Assembly (NCBI GenBank): GCA_030372985.1
Contig: JAUCQB010000186.1
Location: forward strand, 1 to 42,545
Reading direction: 5' to 3'
DNA: 42,545 nt
Origin: Phycisphaerae bacterium
GTDB lineage: Bacteria; Planctomycetota; Phycisphaerae; UBA1845; PWPN01
The notes below the pieces were generated by a model that saw nothing but the letters and a program-made list of their open reading frames with translations, made no database searches and had not been told where the DNA came from. The translations under genes were made by a program, and so were the position numbers. Below, piece after piece: positions 6,854 through 16,441 of this stretch; the first letter of the stretch is position 1, and each line of letters begins with the position of its first letter.

Positions 6854-8974
6854 ATGAAGAAGAGCGCTTCCAGAACAATCGAGGTGGCGACTCGACTCGC
6901 CTTTTCCCTGGTCCTAGGTCTTGGAACCTCGGCTGCCTGGGGTCAGAGTTCTTTTAGAGGCACCTGGGCGGACGCCTTACACATTGGCTTCAAGAACGCG
7001 TCGCAGATCGACGAGTTGATCGGTTATGCCGTCCAGGGCAACTACAACGCCATCATTGCCGAGGTGCTCGCCTACCACGACACGGGCGGTGCAGGTCATG
7101 GGGCCTACTGGACCTCGGAGTACGTGCCCGAAGCGAGCGACATCACTCCGAGCGGCTTCGACCCGTTGGGCTATCTCTGCCAGCAGGCACATGCCCAAGG
7201 CATCGAGGTACACGCCTGGCTGGTTCCCTATCGCGCGTGCACCTACAGTGGTGGCTGGCCGCCCAGCGGCAACCCGCTGCTCGCCGCAAATCCCAGGTGG
7301 GTGGCCGTGCCGCGTGCGGACAACGGCACCGGGCCGAAACCGGTCCAGCCCGACCCTGACGACGCTGCCACCTGGTACTACATGCTCGATCCCGGCTCCC
7401 CAGACGTGCAAAACTACCTGCTCGACATCGTGCGTGAACTCGTGACTCATTACCCGATTGACGGCATCAACTGGGACTACATTCGCTACACGCAGACCGA
7501 CGGCGGTTACGCGGCCGACAGCAACCACGACAACTCAAGCCTCAAGCGTTTTCAGCGAATCTACGGCCGCAGCGACGTGCCGGCGACCAGCGACTCGTCC
7601 TGGTCCGAATTCCGACGAAGGACCATCGATGAGCTGGTGCGGCGTTGCCGGTCGGAGATTCCGAACATGCCGAGTTCGAGACCGCCGGTGCGGTTCACCG
7701 CCGACGTGCTGGCCGCCGGCAACTACACAGGCAGTTTCACATCGAGCACGGCCTATATTTACTTTCAGAACTGGAAGTACTGGCAGGAGATGGCCTGGCT
7801 GGACGCCGCCGTACCGATGAACTACAAGCGAGAGCATTGCACGGATCAGGCGCAGTGGTTCAGGAACTGGGTCAATGCCGCGGTCAGTTGGAGGAACGGG
7901 CGGCATGTTTTCTGCGGCCAGGCGCTCTACCTCAACTCGATGGTCAACAGCGTCACACAGATGAGGTATGCCCTCAACCAGGGGAGCAACGGCGTCGCCA
8001 GCTACTCCTACTATGCGACCGTTGCCACCGAGGCGCTGTGCGACGGCGTCGACAAATGGCGCAACGACTGGTCATGGTATACCCACGTTGCCCAGAACCT
8101 GTATACCTCGGCCGTCCCGACACCCGGAATGCCCTGGCGCAGCCCCGCCACGGCAACAGACGGCACCATCTGGGGCCGGATCATGAACGGGGCGACCGGT
8201 TTGCCGGTGGACGATGCCTCCGTGACGGTGGGCTCGCGTCCGGTCTGCCGGACGGACGCCAACGGGTACTACATCGTGACGCTGCTGCCTGCCACGAGTA
8301 CCGGAACGTCCTACAACATCTCGGCAGTCAAGTCCGGGCTTCCGTCGGGGAGCTACACGGGAGCCAGGGCCATCGCCGGGGAAAGCAGGCAGTATGACAT
8401 CACACTGGGCTCTTTGCAGCCGCAGATGGCGATCAACGGATCGGACGCCTCCGTCGTGCTTGTGCGAACGGTGGATAACCAGGCCGAGCTGGCGGACGAC
8501 ACGTTCACTGTCTCGGCGCTGAACTGGTCCACCTACGGCCCCGTCAATTACGACGTTGACGACGACGTCGAGTTGTGGTTAAGCGTCTCACCCTCCCATG
8601 GCAGCAGCAGCGGCGAGGAGGACACAATCACGATTGACTATCGCACTGCCGGCCTTGCGGCGGGCTCGTACACAGGAACCGTTTTCGTGTCAGACCCCAA
8701 GGCCAGCAATACCCCGCTGACCATCACAATTGACCTGACCGTTCTGCCGCCGCCGGTGCCGGGCGATTTCGATGGTGACTACGACGTGGACCAGATTGAC
8801 TTTGGGCGAATGCAGAGCTGTCTCACCGGCCCAACGGTCGCTCAGAATGACCCCCATTGCGCGGATGCCAAACTCGACAACGACAGCGACGTCGATAACG
8901 ATGATATGCTGCTGTTCGCCGGCTGCCTGAGCGGCCCCGACCTATGGGGTGATCCGGACTGCGTGAATCCTTGA
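6854..8974 (+). CDS. Secreted GHL10-type glycoside hydrolase-like protein with dockerin-like tail
   Basis: A 706-residue exported protein. A signal peptide covers about residues 1-31. Residues about 34-400 match the GHL10 (formerly DUF187) family of TIM-barrel glycosidase-like proteins: RGTWADALHIGF, GIEVHAWLVPYR, and the conserved IDGINWDYIRY. Family members act on poorly defined polysaccharides, and some on peptidoglycan-type glycans. About 435-520 looks like a carboxypeptidase-regulatory beta-sandwich, and 525-633 like a BACON-type domain. Residues 636-706 repeat the four-cysteine dockerin-like module (DFDGDYDVD, DNDSDVDNDD) of the amidase next door. Being adjacent and sharing this tail suggests the two work in the same place on related glycans. 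The ATG has only a weak ribosome site. Substrate is unknown. Confidence 0.82.
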   Translation: MKKSASRTIEVATRLAFSLVLGLGTSAAWGQSSFRGTWADALHIGFKNASQIDELIGYAVQGNYNAIIAEVLAYHDTGGAGHGAYWTSEYVPEASDITPSGFDPLGYLCQQAHAQGIEVHAWLVPYRACTYSGGWPPSGNPLLAANPRWVAVPRADNGTGPKPVQPDPDDAATWYYMLDPGSPDVQNYLLDIVRELVTHYPIDGINWDYIRYTQTDGGYAADSNHDNSSLKRFQRIYGRSDVPATSDSSWSEFRRRTIDELVRRCRSEIPNMPSSRPPVRFTADVLAAGNYTGSFTSSTAYIYFQNWKYWQEMAWLDAAVPMNYKREHCTDQAQWFRNWVNAAVSWRNGRHVFCGQALYLNSMVNSVTQMRYALNQGSNGVASYSYYATVATEALCDGVDKWRNDWSWYTHVAQNLYTSAVPTPGMPWRSPATATDGTIWGRIMNGATGLPVDDASVTVGSRPVCRTDANGYYIVTLLPATSTGTSYNISAVKSGLPSGSYTGARAIAGESRQYDITLGSLQPQMAINGSDASVVLVRTVDNQAELADDTFTVSALNWSTYGPVNYDVDDDVELWLSVSPSHGSSSGEEDTITIDYRTAGLAAGSYTGTVFVSDPKASNTPLTITIDLTVLPPPVPGDFDGDYDVDQIDFGRMQSCLTGPTVAQNDPHCADAKLDNDSDVDNDDMLLFAGCLSGPDLWGDPDCVNP

Positions 8975-9127
8975 CGCGTACCCCGGAGTAACACATGGCC
9001 GCGGCCGATCACCTGCGCGATGCACCTTCCGGCCGGAACGGGATGCCGGACACCCGCGCGGCTGGAAACCGTGCCGCTCGTCCCCTACCATAGCCCTGTT
9101 TATCGCTTTGGGTGATGAGGAGTGATC

Positions 9128-11356
9128 ATGCAAGTTCGATATCGTTCAGGGATCTTCAGATCGATTCTGATCGGCGTCGCCTTGGCGTCGGCCTTTCCCC
9201 ATGCCTGGACGGCCGCGGCCGACGGTCGCGTGCAGGACTTCTGCTTTCTGCACATTTCCGATCTGCACGTCTCACCCGTCCCGCTCGGCGCCAGCAAAGA
9301 AGGAGCCGCCCGCCTGAGCGGGGCAGGAATCGCCTGGATGTGCGACGAAGCGTCCAAGCCGCAGGTGCTGGGGCAATCGGGTATGCAGACGCCCCCGCCC
9401 GCATTCGTCGTGGCCACCGGAGACATTACCGAGTATGGCGTGATCAATGAGACCTGGGCCGCCGTGGAAGATCTCTTCAAACCCCTGACCATCCCCTGGT
9501 GCGTCACCCCCGGCAACCACGACAACACCTGGACGGCCATTCAAAGGGTCATGCGCCAGAAACACGGCTCTGACCATTACTCCTTCGATCGGTTTGGCTG
9601 CCACTTTGCGTTCATCGACACGGCCACACCTCAGGAGCCGCTCCCAAGCATCGAGCAGCGTACACTCACCTGGCTGGCCGATGACCTCAAGAATGTGCCC
9701 AAGACGACTCCAGTGTTCATTTTCTGCCACCACCCGCTCTCCAGCAGCGAGTTCGCCAAGCCCTACGAGCAGCTCCGACTCATCGAACTGCTGGAAGACT
9801 GGAACGTGGTCCTGCTGCTCATGGGCCACGGCCACGGGGCACGACACGAGAAATGGGGCGCGATCGACAGCGTCATGGGTGGCTCGACGTACGGCCCGAA
9901 CACCGGATACGGAATCATCTCGGTCATGAACGGCGTGCTTCGTTCCACGTACAGGTTCCACGATTCGAGCAAGCCGATAGCGCTTCTGATCGAGAAGCCC
10001 ATTGCTCCACCCGCCAAGGCACAACTCGAATTCCAGCTGCCTGCTGTCAAGGGTAGCGGTCGCAACGGCCTGCCGACGATTCGCACCCCCGGCATGGCGG
10101 TGCGCGTTCGGATCAGCGGCGGCCAGCCCAAGTCGGTCACGGCCTCCGTCAACGGCGACGACAAAGGCGCTGTCACACTGAAGAGCGGCAATGCGGCGGG
10201 CACGTTCTCCGGAAGTCTGCCCGTCGGTTCTCTGCCACCCGGAGTACACTTCCTTCGCGTCACAGCCGACATGGGCCAGTACCAGCTTGATCGCGCGTGC
10301 GAATTCGCCTACGAGGGCAAGAAAACCGGACTGCAGAGCCGGGTGGCGAGAATGGCCGCGGGCGCGAAGGCGGCGCCGGTGACCACCGATCAGGACGCCA
10401 TTGTCTGCACAACCGCCGGCGAGGTCGTCAAGATCTCGTTCAAACAGCCCAAGCCCGCCATCACTTCGCTGCTGAGCACCGGCGTCGAGATCCTGCACTC
10501 GCCCGCCCAAGCCGGCGATGATCTGTACATCAGTGCGGCAGAGAAGGGCGTACACGCCATCGGCCCCAACGGCAGCCCGCTCTGGCAGTGGAAGCCACCC
10601 ACGGCAGCCAACGTCGTCTACGGCACACCGGCTGTTGACAAGTCACGCGTCTACGTCGGCGATCTGGAGGGCTTCGTCCACGCCATCGACCGCAGATCGG
10701 GCAAGAACATCTGGTCGATGCGCCACGCCGCCTTCAGTATCGAGCAATCCTTGCTGCTGCACGACGGGCGGCTCTACTTCGGCGCGTGGGACGGCCTTGT
10801 CTACTGCATCGACGCCAACGAGGGCAATCTGATCTGGAAAGTGCCCGGGCCGGCCGGCCACCGTTCGGAACCAGCCTTGAAATCGCGCTACTATGCCCCG
10901 GCCGACTGCTCGCCAATCGTCGTCGGCGACCGGCTCTTTGTCTGCGACCGGTCGTACCGGCTGGGATCGTATTCGCTCGACGGCCAGTACCAGGGCGAAA
11001 TCAGCGAGGGAATCGCGGCCATCGTTCTGACGGCCGACAAGAAGGGCTTCTATGCACGCGGCTTGAGCAAAGGCGTCAGCCGCTATGACGTTTCCGGCAA
11101 GCTTATTTGGAGAAACGACGAGGTGCCCATGGGGCGATTCCCGGCCCCGCCGGTCGAGGCGGACGGCCGCGTCCACGCCTGCTCGAACCGAGGGCTGCTG
11201 GTCGTATTGAATGCCGGGAACGGGGAGTTGCTCTGGCAATACCAGGTGACGCCGCAACTGCACGTCATGGCCGGCGTCGCCTTGGACAAGAGCGGCCATG
11301 TCTACGTGGCCGGCATGGACGGCTCTGTCACACGAGTCGGCATGGAGAACAAGTGA
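9128..11356 (+). CDS. Secreted metallophosphoesterase fused to a PQQ-type beta-propeller
   Basis: A 742-residue exported protein. ATG 9128 is preferred over GTG 9122, because GAGGAG at 9117-9122 then sits 5 bases upstream. After a signal peptide (about residues 1-31) comes a calcineurin-like phosphoesterase with all five metal-site motifs: D45xH47 (SDLH), TGD near 98, GNHD near 130, HH near 201, and GHGH near 233. A beta-sandwich spacer follows. Residues about 430-740 are PQQ/PQQ-like propeller blades (for example VHAIDRRSGKNIWS and VYCIDANEGNLIWK). The phosphoesterase part could act on phosphodiesters, nucleotides or phospholipids. The propeller is probably a binding or scaffold part; nothing shows that it binds PQQ. 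The stop overlaps the next start (TGATG), so the two genes are translationally coupled. Confidence 0.85.
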   Translation: MQVRYRSGIFRSILIGVALASAFPHAWTAAADGRVQDFCFLHISDLHVSPVPLGASKEGAARLSGAGIAWMCDEASKPQVLGQSGMQTPPPAFVVATGDITEYGVINETWAAVEDLFKPLTIPWCVTPGNHDNTWTAIQRVMRQKHGSDHYSFDRFGCHFAFIDTATPQEPLPSIEQRTLTWLADDLKNVPKTTPVFIFCHHPLSSSEFAKPYEQLRLIELLEDWNVVLLLMGHGHGARHEKWGAIDSVMGGSTYGPNTGYGIISVMNGVLRSTYRFHDSSKPIALLIEKPIAPPAKAQLEFQLPAVKGSGRNGLPTIRTPGMAVRVRISGGQPKSVTASVNGDDKGAVTLKSGNAAGTFSGSLPVGSLPPGVHFLRVTADMGQYQLDRACEFAYEGKKTGLQSRVARMAAGAKAAPVTTDQDAIVCTTAGEVVKISFKQPKPAITSLLSTGVEILHSPAQAGDDLYISAAEKGVHAIGPNGSPLWQWKPPTAANVVYGTPAVDKSRVYVGDLEGFVHAIDRRSGKNIWSMRHAAFSIEQSLLLHDGRLYFGAWDGLVYCIDANEGNLIWKVPGPAGHRSEPALKSRYYAPADCSPIVVGDRLFVCDRSYRLGSYSLDGQYQGEISEGIAAIVLTADKKGFYARGLSKGVSRYDVSGKLIWRNDEVPMGRFPAPPVEADGRVHACSNRGLLVVLNAGNGELLWQYQVTPQLHVMAGVALDKSGHVYVAGMDGSVTRVGMENK

Positions 11357-12369
11357 TGGCAACGGGCCAGAAACTGCATCCCAAGGAGCCGGCACGTCTC
11401 GAGCTCGCCCGAATCCCGACGCCGGTGGTGGAACTCAAGAACGTCGCTCGGCAGATCGGCATTCAGCGCCTGCTGGTCAAGCGAGACGACCAGACCGGCT
11501 TCGAACTAAGCGGAAACAAGATCCGCAAGCTTGAATACATTCTCGCCGACGCGGTCGCCTCGGGCGCGGACGCCCTGGTCACGCACGGCGGTTTTCAATC
11601 CAACCACTGCCGCGCCACCGCGGCGGCTGGTGCAAGCCTGGGCCTGCGCGTGCGACTGCTGCTCCGCTGCCCCGATCCCCACCCCGCCGACGACGGCAAC
11701 CTGTTCCTCGATCGCCTCTTCGGAGCCGATGTGACCATCCACCACCCCGATGAATACAACGGCCGTCGAACCGAGATGATTGAGACGGCCATGGAAGCCG
11801 AGCGGCGAGCGGGGCACCGGCCGTATTTCTTCCCGGTCGGAGCGTCCATCCCACTCGGCTGCTGGGGCTACATTCGATGCGTCGCTGAGTTGATCGAGCA
11901 GATCGGCCGAGACACCCCGCTGGCGATCTACTGCGCGGTCAGCTCGGTCGGCACCTACACCGGCCTGAGCATCGGGCGTACCCTGCTGGGCTGCCGCAAC
12001 TGGCGGATCAGGGGCGTACCGGTCAGCGACAGCGTCCAGATCCTCAACGCAGACATCCGCAATCTCGAACGGCAGACCAACGAGCGGTTCGACCTTGGAC
12101 TGCGCGAGGCCGACACGCCGATTGACCTGATCGATGGCTTCATCGGCGAAGGATACGCGATCCCCTATCCGGATGAGGTTGAGACCATTCGCTCGGTCGC
12201 CCGAAGCGAGGGCATGCTGCTCGATCCGGTCTACACCGGCAAAGCCATGACCGGCATGCTGGCCACCATCTGCAACGGCGATCTGCGTCCGGGCGAGACA
12301 CCGGTTTTCATCCATACCGGGGGAGCGTTCGGGCTGATGGCCAGAAGAGACCTGTTCGGGCAGTCTTGA
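11356..12369 (+). CDS. PLP-dependent D-cysteine desulfhydrase / ACC deaminase family protein
   Basis: A 337-residue cytoplasmic enzyme, the usual length for the family. The start at ATG 11356 overlaps the preceding stop by one base; the frame is open further upstream, but there it overlaps the phosphoesterase gene. The PLP lysine is K55 in LSGNKIRKLEY. The QSNH motif near residue 80, the glycine-rich stretch near 200 and the LLDPVYTGKAM tyrosine motif all match DcyD-type enzymes. These split D-cysteine to pyruvate, ammonia and sulfide, or deaminate ACC; sequence alone does not decide, and many planctomycete homologues are uncharacterised. Coupling to an exported phosphoesterase is odd and gives no obvious pathway. 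It converges on the permease gene with an 11-base gap. Confidence 0.82.
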   Translation: MATGQKLHPKEPARLELARIPTPVVELKNVARQIGIQRLLVKRDDQTGFELSGNKIRKLEYILADAVASGADALVTHGGFQSNHCRATAAAGASLGLRVRLLLRCPDPHPADDGNLFLDRLFGADVTIHHPDEYNGRRTEMIETAMEAERRAGHRPYFFPVGASIPLGCWGYIRCVAELIEQIGRDTPLAIYCAVSSVGTYTGLSIGRTLLGCRNWRIRGVPVSDSVQILNADIRNLERQTNERFDLGLREADTPIDLIDGFIGEGYAIPYPDEVETIRSVARSEGMLLDPVYTGKAMTGMLATICNGDLRPGETPVFIHTGGAFGLMARRDLFGQS

Positions 12370-12380
12370 CGCGTTCAATC

Positions 12381-13424
12381 TCACGACCTGAGCGAGTTGC
12401 CATAGCCGATGACCGCGACGGCCGTGAGGATCACCGCCAGGCCGACATACATGGTCCGCAGGGGCTTGCCCCGGCCTTCGCGCCACTCGCCGCTGACAAT
12501 TCCCCACACGTTGGAGATGGCAATGCAGCACCCCATGGTGATTGCCCAGCCGGCGGAATTGCCGAGTTGGCCCATCAGCGACACCGCGCGCCCGAACAGG
12601 ATGATCGAGCAGACCCAGGTCACACCCATCAGCGCTGCGAGAAGCCAGTGGCCGGCGGTTCCCGGCAATTGATAGCAGGACCACGTTCGGTTCCGGCTCA
12701 AGAGGATTGAACAGTAGACCGCATTGGTGAGAAAACCGCCCAGCAGGGCCACCGCCCAGATGGCGTCCGCTGCCCCTCCGGGCGACGCCCCCACCCTTTC
12801 GGCCGCCTGCTTGAGAGGCTCGGCATAGGCATTGGCGAAGTTAATCATCGGGTTGAAAACACCCGACAGGATACAGAGCGTCAGGCCTTTGACGAACGCG
12901 CCTCTGGAGACAGCCGCCTGCTCGCCCGTGGAGACCGATCCGGCCTCGCCCTTCACTCGAGACTCCTTCAGGTTGCCGGCGACCGCGCAGACGATCACCC
13001 CGACGAGCATCAAGATGATTCCGGCGGTGATGGTGGCGCCGCCAGCCGTCAGGAAGACCTCCGGCTGACGGGTCATCGGAATCAACGCGCCCAAAGCCAG
13101 TGTCAGCCCGATGCTCACGGCGAAGGCGAGGCTCATGCCGAGGATAGAGATGCTTTGTCCGAACGTCACTGCACCGAGACCCCACCCCACACCAAACAGG
13201 AAGATCGTCGCAAGCGCTCCCTTGCCGGTCCCCGCGTATACCGAGGCCAGGTCCTGGCAGGTCCACAGGGCAACGACCCATGGAACGATCACCAGGGCAA
13301 CCACGGCCCACACCAGCCAGGTGGCCTCCCACGACCAGCGGGCGGTCTTCTTCATCGGCAGACTGAAGCTACCCATCAACAATCCGCCGGCTACTGCCAT
13401 GAACACTCCAAAACCGGGATTCAC
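12381..13424 (-). CDS. rhaT: RhaT-family L-rhamnose/proton symporter
   Basis: A 347-residue inner-membrane permease with about ten hydrophobic segments. The whole length aligns by eye with RhaT of the drug/metabolite transporter superfamily: the start region LLMGSFSLPMKKTARWSWE, FLFGVGWGLGAVTFG, LGMSLAFAVSIGLTL, GVFNPMINFANAYAEPL. RhaT imports L-rhamnose with a proton. I place the start at the GTG at 13424 because AAGGAG lies 7 bases upstream; the longer frame to 13535 has no such support. It is divergent from the glycosidase-like gene at 13682, which fits release of rhamnose or a similar deoxysugar outside the cytoplasm and its uptake here. No rhamnose isomerase or kinase is in the window, so the exact sugar is unproven. 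Confidence 0.85.
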   Translation of the reverse strand: MNPGFGVFMAVAGGLLMGSFSLPMKKTARWSWEATWLVWAVVALVIVPWVVALWTCQDLASVYAGTGKGALATIFLFGVGWGLGAVTFGQSISILGMSLAFAVSIGLTLALGALIPMTRQPEVFLTAGGATITAGIILMLVGVIVCAVAGNLKESRVKGEAGSVSTGEQAAVSRGAFVKGLTLCILSGVFNPMINFANAYAEPLKQAAERVGASPGGAADAIWAVALLGGFLTNAVYCSILLSRNRTWSCYQLPGTAGHWLLAALMGVTWVCSIILFGRAVSLMGQLGNSAGWAITMGCCIAISNVWGIVSGEWREGRGKPLRTMYVGLAVILTAVAVIGYGNSLRS

Positions 13425-13595
13425 GAAAGGACTCCTTGACCACGCAGAGAAGGGTTGGAAACAAAGCCTGGTCGGGCGACAGCGTACCACGAGCCGTAAG
13501 CGTCTGCCAGGGGCGCGGATAGCCGCGCAAGACACTCCCCATCATGGTGCTGTTCCAGAACGCGCGAGGTACGGCGAAAAGGAACAAGAGGCCGG

Positions 13596-13625
13596 TTGGC
13601 GCACTTCGAGCGGACACTGTACAAT
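13596..13625 (+). promoter_or_regulatory. Candidate promoter of the six-hairpin glycosidase-like gene
   Basis: TTGGCG (13596-13601) and TACAAT (13620-13625) are 18 bases apart in the divergent gap between the permease and the glycosidase-like gene. The predicted start of transcription near 13632 would leave a leader of about 50 bases. The -10 is good and the -35 is moderate. Confidence 0.38.
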
Positions 13626-13681
13626 CACCCAACGATGACCGGCGGCGCAGCCGGGCAAGGTTATCCAAAGAGGTCGCGGGC

Positions 13682-16441
13682 ATGATCAATCGTCGAATTC
13701 TACCGTATGCATTGTTGTGGGCGGTCATCGGGACAACTGGCTGCACGGTGGCAACCACCGATGTCATTCTGCGCGAGGCGTTCGTCGGGCCGGAGTGCGG
13801 CCCCGAATGGGGCATTGACGCCTCCGGGGGCAACACGATTGCGATCAACAACGGCACGCTGGAGATCCGCGCGGCGGAGAATACACATGCTCACATTGAG
13901 CGCTGCCTGGACATCGATTACGTGCGCGCGTCGTGCAGCATCAAGCCGGCATCGGGCGTGAGCTGGTGCACGTCTCTGTTTCTGTATTGGTCGCCGGGCA
14001 CCTGGTGCCAGATGGGCATCATACCGCGGGGCGACGGCCGGTATTACGCCTGTATCACCTCTGAGGGACAGCGGAGCGAGCATGATCTGACGCGATGCCG
14101 TTTCGCGGAATGGCACCCCGTTGCGATCGAGCTTGGCCAGGACTGCATACGGTTCCTCTCAGGCGCGGACGGCGGGGCCTGGAAGACGGAACTCCTGGTC
14201 GCCAGACCCGAGAGCATGTCCGGCCCGCCCGCCCTGCTGGTGGTCGGTAAAGGGTTCGGCCTCGATGCCACGCAGCCCGACCTTGACGCCGACTATGGCG
14301 ATCGGGGGCCGTTGGCGACGTCGTTTGTCCGCGACGTCGTCGTCGAGAGGACGGATGCCGCCCGCATGACCATCACGCCGGAGGAGCGGCGAGCTCAAGA
14401 GCAAAAGGACCAGGATCCGCTCGGCACACAGATCCTGAGCCGGCCGGGCGACCCCACCTATGACGCCGTGGCCGCCATGCTGCCCGCATTGTCCAAGCCG
14501 CGCGAGGCGGTCGGAGTCAAGGACCACCTCTACGAGATCGGCGTGGAATACGACGGGACCATTCAAATTCCCGACGACACGCCGACGTGGGAACAGACGG
14601 GCACGGTGGCATTTTTTGAGTTGGGAACGCCGCCGGTCCGCTTCGGCGCGGGCGGGTGCACCAAGCATCTCCTACGAGGCTACCTGCCCGTGGTGGTTGC
14701 CGAGTGGAACCACGAGCAGTTCGCGTGCCGCGAAACGGTCTTCGGCTGGTCCGAAGGTCTGAGTGCGGACAGGGAACTGTACGCCTACTGCCGCCTGCAA
14801 GTCACGAACCAGGCCGACCGGGAGAAAGACCTGAACGTGGTTTTGCGGTTCACGCCCGATACGGTCGTGAAGGAACCGCTGTCGAGGCATCTCCGCGTTG
14901 CTCCCGGCGGCACGGCCGAGGTCTGCCTGAAGATTGCCCTGCCGCTGAAGGCCGCCTCGGCCTCCGAGATCGACGCCGACGAATTCGAGAACCGCCTTGA
15001 GGAAGTCACGCAAGGCTGGAGCGAGCTGCTGAATCGTGGCATGGCGATCAATGTGCCGGAACCGCGCATCAACGATGCTTATCGCGCGTGGCTCGCCTAC
15101 AACTACCTGGACGTGGACAAGAAGGGCGACGTATATGAGCCACACGACGGGGCCGGGTTCTACGAGCAGGTCTACGGCTACTCCGCCGCGCTGTACTGCC
15201 ACGCCCTCGATTTGTGGGGGCGTCACGAGGATTCCCGCCGGTACCTCGAATCCCTGCTGACGTTCCTGCGCCCGGACGGCCTGTTTTTTGTGAACTACGG
15301 CCTGCCAGACCACGGGGCCCTGCTCCTGGCCTTGTGCGAGCACTATCGCATGACCGGCGACGACGCGTGGCTCCGCAGGATGACCCCGGACATGCTGAAA
15401 ATGTGTGACTGGGTCGTCGCCCAGCGCCGCCGGTCAACGAGCACCGCCGCGGAGCCGAAGACGGTGACGTACGGCCTGATCCGCTTCACGCCGTACGCGG
15501 ATTATCAGTCGCAGACGGTCAACTACTACGCCGATGCATACTGCTGCGTCGGATTGGAGCAGACAGCGCGGGCATTTCAGACGATCGGCATGGAAGCGGA
15601 GGCCGGACGACTGGCCGACGAGGCGGCCTCCTACCGGAACGATATCTTGCATTCCATGGACACGGCCGTCTTTGAGCGGGACGGCATGAAGCTGCTACCG
15701 ATGGAGCCCGACACGCACCGCCTGCTCAAGAGCACGAACGACAGGGGAGGCGGCTACTACGGGCTCGTCGCGTCGATGTTTCTCGAGAGCGAGTTTCTGG
15801 AAGCGGCCGACAAACGGGCGCAGTGGGTGGTCGGCGCGCTGGAACGACGGCGGGGGCTGATTCTCGGCATGTGCGAATTTGATGACGGCGTGGACCACGC
15901 ATACACCTACGGCTACTGGCTGAACTGCCTGCGGCGCGATGATGTGCGCCGCGTGCTTCTCGGCTTCTACGGAACGCTGGCGTACGGTATGGGGCGTGAC
16001 ACGTACTGCGGCGTCGAAGTCACGCAGATCATCACCGGCGAGCCGACTCCCACGACTCCGCACCTCTACTCAGGCACGCAGCAGCTTCGCCTCCTTCGGA
16101 TGATGCTGCTGCGCGAAGAGGCAGATCGGCTTCTCATCGGGCACGGTATCCCCGGCGCCTGGCTGGAGGCCGGCAAACGCATCGAGGTCCGCAACGCCGC
16201 CACGGCCTTCGGGCCGGTGTCGTTTCTGATCGAATCCGGCAAGGGGGCCGGGGAGATTCGGATACAGCTCGATACACCCGCCGCACGGCCGCCGGCGTCG
16301 GTCGAGATACGGCTCCGCCATCCCGCGGGCCGGCGGCTTACCGGAGCGACGGTAAACGGGCAACCTGTTTCGGCATTCACGCATGACACACTGAGCCTGC
16401 CGCCCCATCGCGGATCGATCAACGTACGGCTGGCATACTGA
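13682..16441 (+). CDS. Six-hairpin glycosidase-like lipoprotein
   Basis: A 919-residue protein. The frame is open from 13544, but ATG 13682 starts a lipoprotein-type signal (MINRRILPYALLWAVIGTTGC), with cysteine 21 as the likely lipid anchor; the lipobox is imperfect (TTGC). Residues about 30-250 resemble a concanavalin-like sandwich. Residues about 480-830 form an (alpha/alpha)6 barrel of the six-hairpin glycosidase superfamily (RAWLAYNYLDVD, EQVYGYSAALYCHALDLWG, YGYWLNCLRRDD). A small beta domain closes the protein. Relatives include alpha-L-rhamnosidases and other exo-glycosidases; I cannot assign a GH family or catalytic residues. The divergent RhaT-type permease makes a rhamnose-releasing role attractive, by inference only. 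Confidence 0.75.
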   Translation: MINRRILPYALLWAVIGTTGCTVATTDVILREAFVGPECGPEWGIDASGGNTIAINNGTLEIRAAENTHAHIERCLDIDYVRASCSIKPASGVSWCTSLFLYWSPGTWCQMGIIPRGDGRYYACITSEGQRSEHDLTRCRFAEWHPVAIELGQDCIRFLSGADGGAWKTELLVARPESMSGPPALLVVGKGFGLDATQPDLDADYGDRGPLATSFVRDVVVERTDAARMTITPEERRAQEQKDQDPLGTQILSRPGDPTYDAVAAMLPALSKPREAVGVKDHLYEIGVEYDGTIQIPDDTPTWEQTGTVAFFELGTPPVRFGAGGCTKHLLRGYLPVVVAEWNHEQFACRETVFGWSEGLSADRELYAYCRLQVTNQADREKDLNVVLRFTPDTVVKEPLSRHLRVAPGGTAEVCLKIALPLKAASASEIDADEFENRLEEVTQGWSELLNRGMAINVPEPRINDAYRAWLAYNYLDVDKKGDVYEPHDGAGFYEQVYGYSAALYCHALDLWGRHEDSRRYLESLLTFLRPDGLFFVNYGLPDHGALLLALCEHYRMTGDDAWLRRMTPDMLKMCDWVVAQRRRSTSTAAEPKTVTYGLIRFTPYADYQSQTVNYYADAYCCVGLEQTARAFQTIGMEAEAGRLADEAASYRNDILHSMDTAVFERDGMKLLPMEPDTHRLLKSTNDRGGGYYGLVASMFLESEFLEAADKRAQWVVGALERRRGLILGMCEFDDGVDHAYTYGYWLNCLRRDDVRRVLLGFYGTLAYGMGRDTYCGVEVTQIITGEPTPTTPHLYSGTQQLRLLRMMLLREEADRLLIGHGIPGAWLEAGKRIEVRNAATAFGPVSFLIESGKGAGEIRIQLDTPAARPPASVEIRLRHPAGRRLTGATVNGQPVSAFTHDTLSLPPHRGSINVRLAY

